A DNA stretch of 64,000 nt from Anoplopoma fimbria (lineage: Eukaryota; Chordata; Actinopteri; Perciformes; Anoplopomatidae): the NCBI RefSeq assembly GCF_027596085.1, contig NC_072464.1, positions 12,838,124 through 12,902,123 of the forward strand, in the 5' to 3' direction. The notes beneath the pieces were generated by a model, which saw nothing but the letters and a program-made list of their open reading frames with translations, was not told the origin of the DNA and searched no databases. Every line of letters starts with the position of its first letter. The stretch's first letter is position 1. This document shows positions 47,301 to 59,300 of this stretch, piece after piece. The position numbers and the translations under genes are program-made.

Positions 47301-50300
47301 ATGCATTCTAATTTACATTTCTTATTAAATAAACATGCTATTAAACATTATTATTCTGGTAGCGACTGTACATGGGCAGCAAAATGATGTTAAAAATAAT
47401 TTAAAAATCAAATCAATGAGGAAATGTGACAGTTCTGCAGCGAGTTTGTAGGGTGTGGTTATTTCTCAGTGTTGGGAGCTTTATGCTTGTACATTTCCCC
47501 TCCAGGACAAATAGCATAATCAGTCAGAGCTGCTCAGTCACAATCGTATCTGCAGGGAAAACACAGCTTTTCTCAGACAGGCTTCTTAGACTGCTGTACA
47601 ACAAAAACGGATAAAGAATCCATACAATCCACAGAAAGTGGAACATAGCTAGGAGTGAAACGTTTTGCATCTGGCTAACCATCCAGGAAACTCAGGCATC
47701 GGTGTAACTTTGTTTACAAAGCTCAGTGTAATACCTGGCTACTTTAAATCACTGGTTATTTTTGTAAATGTTCATTTTCTATTGTTGCCTGCATGTTGCG
47801 TAACATGTGTTAGTGTTTATACCACCAAACCACTAGGCAAACAATGTGCAGGAAAAATGATAATGGCTGCGTTCAGAAAAATACAATCTAATCAGTAGTT
47901 TTAGTGCCTTAATTTAACCAAAGTACTCATTTGATTATCAATTATACTGGTTATTTTAAAAAAGCAATGACGCATTTTGTCATTTACCTTTGAGGACTTC
48001 TTGAATTATATTGTGATGAAAATCATTTTTGTATGACAGCTTCAGTAGAAGAGAGGAAATAATTAATACTTATGTTAAACTTGCATTAACTAATATTTTG
48101 ACCACTTAGGGGCTGTGGAAGAAAGTTGCAAACACATCATGAACACATCATCACCTTTAAAGTCCTTTCTTTTTAGCAAACAGTTGCTTATTTACACATC
48201 CAGCAGTTATGAAGGGACATTATCATTTGTTTGGAGTCGTGTTTCCTCCCTCCTGATGAATGTAGGTCTAATATTCTCTTTTAGCTTAGTTTTTGGTCTC
48301 CACCAACTGCTGAGGGAAATAGCTGGTTCTTTATCTGCTAAATGCTCCACTTTGTTTACCAAGTAGCGAATAATTGTGTCTGTCATCTTCTTACACACTG
48401 TTGGACTGCATTTCTATTTATATGCTGTGGGTCTGAACATAATCTGTGCCAGTTTATTGTTTTGTTTTCATAGAAGTTAACACAGCTGTCCATCATTTTA
48501 TTTGTGATGCTGCCATAATGGTCCAAGTGATATCAGGCAACTCATTCAAGTGTCATACCAATTTGTTCACATCATCACATGTGAAAGATGAATCCAATAT
48601 AAATCTGAAATTGAATTTGTTGGTAAAAGATCAGATTTAGTTTGTCAGAGTTGAGAGTGAAGTGATTTGTTTTATTGAACATTAATGGCAACACAAGTGT
48701 GCTTTAAAAGGTGCTCAGGTAGAGTGGTGCTGAATGCATGACTGAATGAAACAATGCTGACTTTATAAGCACTTTGGTGCTTTTAAAGCACAGCGTTGCT
48801 TGTAACTGAGAAAACTGTTTAAAAATATGTTTAATTCATTCGCCACTACAGTCACAGTACCACTAAGCTGCTGTGAATGCATTGTACAAGAAAGTGCATT
48901 AGCCTCCAGCTGCTTGATGCATGTGCGATTTATGTCTTGGTGCATTCATGCATAGAGAACATACTGTAAATCCCCTGAGTATTTTACTGTATACTGCAAA
49001 AAACGCCCAGAGCTCTGCTCTTAAAGTGTTGCTCCACAGCACGAAACAGTGATGAATACTAAAGGGGACACGTCGACTTTTAAAAGCAACCCATGAGGCT
49101 GCAGTAGTCAGACAAATCTTCTTCGATCGGAACATAAATCAGAAAAATATTTTCTTCAAAATGATCCATCATTTACAAAACCTTTCGAGAAATACATTAC
49201 AACGTACAGTAAACAAGCTGCCAGTAAGCCAACAAACTCTCTGGATTTCCTCACTGCTGTTCATCATTTTTATGGTACATGACTTTAAAGCAAGTTAAGT
49301 GCTCTGTTTGAGCAAAATGAACCAAATATTGAGTTAACTTGCAACAGAAAAGCATAAATAAAAGTCAGCATTTATCACAATGCAACAGGATGAAGGAGGG
49401 TCAGACGGTAATAGAGTTAGGCATACAAAAGTATTATTACATATTGTACAAAATAAGATCATATATGTTATAAAAGTAAAGTGACGGCATTTACAGTTTT
49501 CTTTATCTTGAAACAATCTGCATACATAACTTTGAAATACATTTTATTCACTTTATGATTTCTTCACTACAATTTAGGTTTTTTTCATATCTGTACCTTT
49601 AAATCTTGAGTAACTAATATGACAGTAAAACCAAATCCACTGCTCTACCTGTTTCTGATTTTACAGGCAAAGGTTGTCTTGATCAATCAAATTTAATTGA
49701 AAGTTCATAATATGCTTTCAAATCTCCCATAGCCTGCACTGTGTGAACTTTAATACAACAGCTAACAAGCATTGTGACAAAATGTGTGATTGCTGATCCT
49801 TAACCACTCAGAGATGTAAACAGTAATACTTACTGTCACCGCTACAACCACTTTCCATCACACCATAGGGTGGGGCGAGCAGTCCAGCCATGCACTGATG
49901 ATATTTCTATGAAAATAAAGAAAATACAAGAACAAATCAGACATAGCTGACAAGAAAGTATCTGTTTCAAAGCAAGAAAGAAAAGTAAAAGAAAGTATAA
50001 ACATAACCATGTAAAAAAAAAAATTGGAAGCAAAATGTATCTCAAAGGGGACATTACATGAAAAACTCACTTTTTCAGTTGCTTGCATGTGATTCGGGGC
50101 ATCTTTGCATTTAGACCATCCTAACCATTTAGGAACTACTGTAAATCCTGGAGCAACTTGGGGTTCAGTGTCTCACTTAAGGACACTTCAACATGCTGAC
50201 AGTAGAAGCCGGGGATAAAACCGGAATAAGGAAAACCCGCTTGAGCTACAGCCGCACAGAGAGAGCCACAGAGCAAAGAGAGCATGACTATATAACTGTA

Positions 50301-53300
50301 CATGCCTTGTACCATCACGGTGCCCTGCAGCAGCACAGATGTTATGTAATGAACATCATACTGCATGCATGCACTCTTGTAAAAAAAATGTTTTCGTGAC
50401 ACTGTTATACAAAGAGGCAGATTCAACCGTAACCAATGAGCTGTAAATATGTATATGACCTTATACACTAGTATCAACGCTCCCCTGGCATTGTTTAAAA
50501 AGCTTGGTTTAGGATTACCTTATATATATTTGGATTTTGCAAAACAGAGATGGAGTATATAATTATTATTATCTAATAGGGCTTTCTATTCTGTCTTGGT
50601 TGCTTTTTCTCTAACAGAAAGTACTCAAACATTTGATCATGTGAAAGCATCCCCAATACATTTTGTATCTACTCTAATAGATCTTTGCTGATTCTTAAAA
50701 TTGTATTTTCAAACTGATTTTTAAACGATTTGTCAAGTAGACTGATCAAGATAAAGATGAATTTGCAGTGAAGACACACAAAAACTGATTATGTGCCAAA
50801 GCAACTAGGTTCTGAGTCGATAAAAAGCTGATTGAGGACCACTTAGTTCTCTGTACCTCGCTATCATCTGGTCAGGGGAGACCTAACGAGAGCTAGAACC
50901 ACAGAACCATTTGTTCCTGCATGTGTAATGTACTCTCAGAGGTCATGTTTTAAATTCAATTCTGCCCCCTGAAGTCAGTTAATCACTTTAGCAACCCTTC
51001 AGGGACACGCAGCATTTCCCATCAATTAAGAAGCAGGTTAGAAACGTGTCAGTGACCTCAGTTTTCAAACCACGTATCTATTCCAAAATGAGGATCGACT
51101 AGCTGCTCATTAATACACTAAAAGATACAGATTAATGTCTATCGCCACACACCAATTATTAAAATGCGTCTTTTGTGGAGGGGATTTTGCACACATGCAA
51201 ACAACAGATTTACATATTCAAAGACCCACCACCACAAGTCTATCTGTGTATCTTTGTTGACAATCAAAGGATTTAGGATTAGGGAGGAGCACTTAAACTG
51301 AGCACCACATGAACAAATGAACTCAACCCCTCTGAGCCAATAAAGCCGGGCTCCCTGAGGGGTTAAATCCAGTACGCAGAGTGGGGGTTTTGTTTTAGAG
51401 GCAGATTAGGACCATTGTCAGGTGTGTAAAAAGCACTCAGTTTCTATTCTGTTAGCATTGATGTCTCTGACACTGGCGTTTGATTATTTTTACATTCTCT
51501 AGCTTGACATTGAGTCACAGACTTTTCTCTGTTTTTTTTATTTTTCATTTTTGTCTGCGTATAAGCATTTTCTAGACTTCCAGACTTTTATGGACCAAAT
51601 GTTTAGTCAGTGAACTGAGAACATGATTAGCAGATTAACAAATGAATCTGAGTATGGATTAATTGCAGTCCTGCTCTTGTCTGTCTATTCTTGTCTTTTT
51701 TGTGCTCTGTGAAAAACTCTTTGTAACTGTTGTTTTGATTTCTATAAAACTACGTTTATTTATTATATTTTTTTGATGAACTCTATTACTATATACTATT
51801 TTGTCAAAAACACATAATCATGTCAATTTACAATACAGCTCAGTTTTGGTACTGAATAGGGTTAAATTGATAGTTTTGATAGTACTTTGGGACAAAAAAC
51901 TATATTTGCTTACTTGCCAAGAGTCAGATGAGAAGAATGATAACACGCTTATGTTTAGCTTAGCTTAGCATAAATAGAAGAAACACTAAAGCTAACTATT
52001 TAAAATGTTATCTCTCCTTTAACACATATATTATTTACAGGCAGGCTAGCTGTTTCCAACTGTTTCCAGTCTTTATTCTAAGCTAACCAGCTGCTGGCTC
52101 TGGCTTCATATTTACCATCAAGTCGAGAGAGTGGTATTGATCTTCTCATCTAATACTTGGCAAGAAAAGGGATATGTTTATTTCCACAAAATGTCTAACT
52201 ATTCCTTTGAATAAATCAGTGCGATTATTTTCACATAAGCCTTCATCAATTTAACCCCCAAAGAATATTAGAGCATTAAATCATTTCACACATCAAGTAG
52301 AGAGATTTCATCTGTTGATATGCTAGAACTGTGATCAAATGTTCTAATGAATACATAACAAGGCCCTAAGATTTATAAGCCTTGTTTACATAGGACTAAA
52401 TGTGTCTTGTACCCTCGAAATGCATATTGAAATATTCATGACAACATTTCAAGTCACAATAAAACAACCAGTGGCTGTGATTTGTGCAGCTATACTTCCC
52501 CATTGTCTTTCACTTTACACATCAACATTTACCGAAAAATGGACAGTCAATAGTCAAAAGGCACAAACAAGCCCCAATGGGACTCACAGACCGCTGTGAA
52601 TAGAACGTCCTTTTTGCATTAGCAGCACCAATGTTTCTAACTGCTCACTGTGTAAAACACAGATAAACCTTTAAGCGTGTTCAACTGTGTCAAGTAATCT
52701 GTCACGACATCAAGACAGCGAGCACGATGGTGTAGTCACACAGCTTATAGTGTCAATCTTCTCTAAAGTGATGGAATCAGTTTATATAATAAACACAATT
52801 ATTGAAGACAATCTGTCTCATCTCTCTGTCATCGATTTATTCTGACCAACTGACAGTTGTGACAAACATTTGCACGATAAAAAGAAGTGACTTCCTATAG
52901 AAGGTCTTTTACCCCAAAGACAGTTTAAAAATCCCTTTAATTGTAGTAGAGGTAGCCTATTTTAGTCGAAAACCATGCATCTTTTTAGTTTTTTAAAATT
53001 TCATGGAGCTCAAAGAATATGACTGAGAGTGATACAAAAACATTTGGACATAAAAAAAATATCTTGAAAAGATCAGATACAAAACAACAACAGAATTATG
53101 TTGAATGTGATCAATTATAAGTAAGTGCACAAGCAAGGCAATTAGGCAAATGTGCCATCCAGACATGTGAGTCAGAGATATGGCAAATTAATAATAATTA
53201 AGTCAATGCATCATAATGAATTAGCTAAATTCTTCCATAATTGACCAAGAATCCAAAAGCTTATTGACTTGGTGGCTTCTAAAATCTAATATCTAAGGCC

Positions 53301-56300
53301 CTGGATTTGATGCTTAATGACGAGATGTTTCTTACTTTACTCTGTCAGAGTTTTACTTTAATTCTCTCTTTTTAAGCACTCAGTCTTGTACTTTTAACTT
53401 TTTATCAAAGTTCAAGATTTTTTTTTATTGGTTTCTCATTTAATGACTCAAACAGAAAATTCACACACACTCAAATAGTGCTCAAACTGACAGACAACTG
53501 CCAGTCAATTACATCATCAGGGTTAGTGGGAGTAATGCTGCTTTCCATTTACCTCATAAATCTGAAATTCAAGCTGGGAATAACTTCACATCCGAGTTGA
53601 CTGCGTTCCAGTCCAACACGTAGGAAAACTTTGCTTAAACAAGTTAAGCAATTGTTAGCCATTGTTTGCAATACCCGTTGTATTACGCTGGTATTTTGCA
53701 CATACACACACCGTAGCAGAGTGTCCACATGATAGCCATCTTTGATTTCAGGGTCAGGGTTCGTCCAACTTTCAGGCTGCATTCCAGGTAATAAAATGTG
53801 ACTTCCCACATCAAATGGAAAGCAGCATTAGTGGCTAGGCTGTGGCACAAGAATGTGAAAAATACACTGAATGGGCCACAGGTACTGCTGTCAGTGCTGT
53901 AGTAGAGGAAATATCCAGGTGAATGGGGTTTACCCACATCTTTTTCAGGTGGTTTACAGTTAACCCACTTATCACCCAAAAATGCCATTGGAATAAAATG
54001 GAAAGTACACCCACTTCCTCCTTGGTAACCCACCAATCGACCTAGTAGTACACCTACCTCATCAAAGCAGTTGGCTAGTGATAGCCAATTGTGCTTTGCT
54101 AATAATAGAAAAGCAAATGTAATTTAAACCTCTGAAAGTTATATTTTCTGAAACATAGAATGTTCAAACTGTTTACACAATTAATATTGAACGTACTTGA
54201 CTAATAATCATGTAAATGTAGTGTAAACAGACATCCAAGAGTAATTTGTGCGTATGATCCAACATCATCATCACACAACTTTTTTCCTCAGATTAAGATA
54301 AGATAATCCTTTATTAGTCCCGCAGCGGGGAAATTTGCATTTAAAAAGGGGTTTACAAATGTCTGTCAATAACAGATGTGCCATTCTGTATTCCTCAAGG
54401 GAAACTTTGGTCAACTGTTTACACTCATCTGCTCTCATACACTGACTTCACTGTTCACAGCAGCAGAGCTCTTACATGTCTCTTAACCCTGTTTAATACT
54501 AATAATGTGTATCTTTTCCCCCATACATCTTGTTTATATAAACAGCAATGTTTTCACCATGGAGTGAGTCAATATATCTGTCTGATACACACTGTTAATA
54601 AGATTGCAAGAGCTCACAGATAAGTTTAGTCTCATCTTTGTTATAACAACACATCAGTGAATATATTAACCAAGTCATCTCCAGCTACAGTGCAGTTCCA
54701 GCTCATCCTCTGTTGTTCATGCTTGATTACATTATTGCATTATGAGCATCAATGTGCATGAATGCACTGCTGTATTTTGAATAATTCACCCCATATTACA
54801 TAAACCACATAGTGCAAACTGTTCCCAAAGCAGGCACTGATTGTTGTGTACTCTCACAGGCACACTTCAGGCCACTTGAGGGAAACAATTGGGAGGAAAA
54901 CTCCTCCCTTAGAGTTTCACGTTTTCTTCTGCTCTGACAGATTTCCTCTCAAACAGAGAGGAAATCTGACAGAGCAGATAGTAGGAAAAATACTGAATAC
55001 CACTTTTGAGATTTGGATAACAAATTCTGAATCTCCAGATAGTTCTGCAACACCAGCAAAAACGACTCTGGACACATTTATAACCAGCATTTCTTTCACT
55101 CTCCCAATATATAATACAGTGTTTCTCATGCAACAAACGCATTGGATTGTTCAAAAGTTTGGCAAAGATTACCTAGAGCTGCTACCCGCGTCCCATGCAG
55201 CCTATTATTGTTGTTACTGACTGGAAGGTCCTCCACACCTTCTTAATCCAGGTGTTAACAAACACTCCAAGCATGTAAGTCCAGTCCTAAGAGTCATAGG
55301 TCCAGCATCATCCAGCAGCTCCGTCACCACAGCCCGCACGCCGCTCTGAGAGCAGAGTGAGCAGACATTCAGCCCAGCAGAGTGCCAGTCAGTCTTCTGA
55401 GCAGCAGTTGCTAGGTGATAACTTAACTACAGTCACTGAGCACACAGGAGAGCAGTTTCTCCCTCTCTCACTCTTTATCTCTCTGTCTCTCCTCTCTCTC
55501 TCTATCCCTGTCTCTCTCTGTCCCTCTCCCTCTTTCTCTCTCTCTGTCTCTGTCTGTCTCTGTCCCCTCTCTCTCTCTCTCGCTGTGTCACTCTGTCTCT
55601 CTCTCTCTATCTGTCTACATCTCTCTCTCTCCCTCTCACTCTCTCTCAATCCCTCTCTGTCTTTCCCTCTCTTTCTCTCTCTCTCTCTCTCTTGCTTTCT
55701 CCCCCTCTCTCTCCCCCCCCCTCTCTCTCTCTCTCTCTCTCCTTCTCCCTCTCCCTCTCTCTCTTTCGCTCCCAAACCTTAGCTAATATTCACACATAAC
55801 ACAGAGTAGTTGCCCATTTTCTGCTTGGCCACCTTCACAAAGGAAGAGTTAAAGCAGAGTCTTACAGGATCCGGAATATCTGAAATATATAAAATAAATA
55901 TTGGAAAGATGTCTCTGCTGCTTTCATCAACTTATAACTCCTCAGGGAGCGATTTCCTCCGTGAACACACTGGCAGACTTTAGTTAAACGTGTGAATTTT
56001 CCTTTGTGACTCCAATCCAACTCTTAAATGTAAAGTCTACCATCCAGTATGATGCTCCTATCACTGAGCTTCTTCCTCTCAAGGACACAGACCAGATGGC
56101 ATCTTATCTTTGACCTTGTTAAGTATCAAATCAACAAGACAGCTGCATTGAACCTCCTGAGAATTTGATCACACCATCAAGAGCTTAATAATATGTATGC
56201 CTCCCACAACATTAAGTTGTATGAACTGAATATATATTTTGTCATTAATGTAATTCTAAGGATACTTTAATTATTAATTGATCTGGTTATTATCTCAGGT

Positions 56301-59300
56301 TTTTGCAGTGGGTAGCTTTATAAATCTTTATATGATGTTGTTGTTTCATATTATCAATTTGATGCCTGATGAAGGTCCATTTTGCAATGTTTAATCTCTA
56401 AAAAAAAATGGACAATGTGAAGCGTCCAAGCCTTTCTTTTAAAGCAAAAATGTGTGAACATTACTAGAGATTTTTTAAACCACACAGGCTCATCCCGTGG
56501 CTGCTTGTAACGGGCTGTAACATTGAATTTAATAAAGAATAACAGTTCCTAAAATGCTCATTGTGTAAATCTGACCAAAATAAGCACATTAAATAGGTCA
56601 TATACCACATGTTTGATGCCTCAAAGAGTATTGCAAAAAAGAAAACAGCCTTATGCATTAACACATTTGGTGTTTATTTAAAAGTGCTCAATAAGAAATT
56701 CAGAGCATACCTATTGCCTTCATATGACTCCCAAAATGGCGACGGCTGATTCGCAGACTGGCCGCTAACAACACAAACAGTGCAAATAACCCCAAGAGTG
56801 CTGACAGAAGTAACAGTGCTAACCTGCAGGGGAATGAAAGGCAAATCCTCCATTGGCAAAATAATGACCAACACTACTCCGTCTCTGATTGGCTAGTACT
56901 TGTTGCCTTTGTTTGTTGGATGGGTTAGGTTTAGGCCTGGGTGAGTGTAGGGTTAGGGTTAGGGTTAGAGGAGAGAGACTGGTTAGGGTTAAGGTAGGAA
57001 TATCAGGCGTTATCAGCTATGACCGCAGCATGAGCGCGGTGAAGAGTACGTCCATGAGCTGTGGCACGCTCACATGCAAGAAGATGCACTGTAAAGTCAC
57101 GTGCAGCCGGCTTGGGTTTGTCAAGAAAGCACTGAGAAGCTCGGATTACAAAACACACAGAGGGTGAGTGACTTCATTCTCTGCTCAGATAGACATTACT
57201 CAACTATATCTTTACATAGGAAATCATTATTTGCACATTAATGCTCTGAATGTTGAACAGACATTCAGGCATGAATTGCCATCAAATTGATTTTCAGTCA
57301 AGAGATAAAGACCGGGAATGGATGTAACTTTTAAAAAAAAGGAGAGATCGGGCTGAGCAGGTGTGGATGTGTGTCACTAACTCACCATGTCAAATCTGAT
57401 TCCCTGTCACTTTACCCTCCCTATTGAATAAACAGACCATAACAGGTTAGCTGCCACACTTTTAGTAAAACCATGTGATGGGAAATTATGTCTTATTTTG
57501 GATGTGACATCATGGTCACCCTGAATTTGATGGAATACAAGTTTGTATTGAACAGGGACAAATTTAAGACAAAGCAATTTCCTAAAATCTATTTTAGATG
57601 TCAATATGATGGACTGAGTCACTCGAGAAAGAACATATTTAATTTTCCATCTTAAATCCCAATGCCAGCAACAAATTTGATTTGACGTTTGAAATAGATT
57701 CACTGTTTTATTTGTTTGACGTCAGTTAAGTCAGCTCCTCCATGCAATGGTTTAACTTGAAAATCAAGAACAAATAAGCAAAATGAAAAAAATATTGGTC
57801 CCATGTGAAAAACGCATAAACGAGGCGATGATATGGTAGATGACAGCTGAGAGAAATCTAGTGTGTGTGCCAGCTGAATGATTATAGCACAGCATTGTTC
57901 TTTTCACTGGACACAATATTCTGCACTACAGAAATAGGTTGCGTTTTGTGGGTTTACAGTTGCTGTAACTCTTAACTTTCATCCTAAATCTTTCTATCTC
58001 GTTGATCTAATTTCATCTAAATCATAAAGCCTTACATAAATCCAGTAAAAGCCGTTAAAACAAAAATTCCTACTTTGTGGATTGAATAAAGAAGCAAAAA
58101 TTGAGCTGATAACAAAAAATCTGCATGGCTGGTTGTGGGGGTTTTTTTTTTCTAGGTTGGAGTTCATTACATCATCTTTTGATGATGTAATGACTCTGTG
58201 AGCAGAGATAAGGGAATAAAACAGAAATGGGTTGATATAATCTTCCTGCCTCTCCTGTGCAGATATCCGCTGTGCACTTTGAGTGACTTCGCCCTGGATG
58301 TGGCGTACAACTTGGATACTGAACTACCAAAGGATCCATGTGGCCTTGTTTTTCCAACCCTTCTCCACCCAATCCTCAGACACCAGAGGGCACGCTGCGT
58401 CCCTGCCACTTCCTGTTCATCAGCCTTCTCCACTGGCTGCTCACCAGGTGGCTTCTATGGACTGATGACACACCAATCCCACCCACCCATTCTCTCTGTT
58501 CAGCACCCAACAGACACGCTCGGAGCATAAGCATGCCTGCATAATACATACAGCCAAAAGCACCTACACACAATGTTACTCAAAGCATGTGCAATGCTTA
58601 TCAAACTGTCCTCCTAAGATGTGTAATTTGTCACATCTAATCGAATATATCAGAGTTTCCAGGCCACAGGCAGGCTGACGTGACTGTACGAGGGCTGTCT
58701 TATGACCCTTCAAACAAAAATCACAACCGTGTTGTTTCAATCACAGTGCCCATCGGAAGCAGGAAACAAAGGGAAGAGCAAATTGATGATCAGGCCGAGC
58801 TTCGGTCAGCGTGCCCGAGCGTGCTGAGCTCGGCTCATGTCTGCTCTGTTAAACAAACAGCACGCGGCTGCTCGTTCCCAGCGGTTGTAGCAGTCAGCAG
58901 CATAAGACAATAAATGTACGAGTTGCATGCATGAGCGGCACACATAGACACTAATTCATGCATTTGCTATACACTACTGTCAGACGCAAGCAACATGGAA
59001 ACAAACATTAATACATAACCTAAAATGCATGGAACAATTAAACATTTTAGGAAAAAGAAAGAGACAGATATACACTGAATAATGGACTTGGACAGGGATG
59101 AATAAATAGTATTATCTATTGGTTTATTAGGGCAATGCCGTGCTCCGTCTGGCATAGTTTTGTAAGAGTACTCGGCCACAGGAGGACAGATCTGTGTGGG
59201 AGGAGGAGGAGGTGTGTGACTTTGTTTCAGAGTTTCCTCCTGGCATCAATAAATGGAGGGTTTCTCTGTTCACCCTGGTGTTCAGGGCTGTAAGCAATAA

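Noticed and set aside
53683..54036. 117-codon minus-strand open frame
   Set aside because: It runs through the MITE-like element and its flank and shows no protein family similarity.
54846..55220. 124-codon plus-strand open frame
   Set aside because: It reads through the 22-bp inverted repeat; no domain or exon signals support it.
55357..55782. Long open frames on both strands (Ser/Leu-rich on plus, Arg/Glu-rich on minus)
   Set aside because: Both are products of the CT-rich simple repeat; a pyrimidine tract rarely makes stop codons.
58198..58530. 110-codon plus-strand frame with an acceptor-like CCTGTGCAG and donor-like CACCAG|GTGG
   Set aside because: Overlapping frames on both strands are equally open, and neither translation resembles a known protein; splice-like matches of this quality are common.
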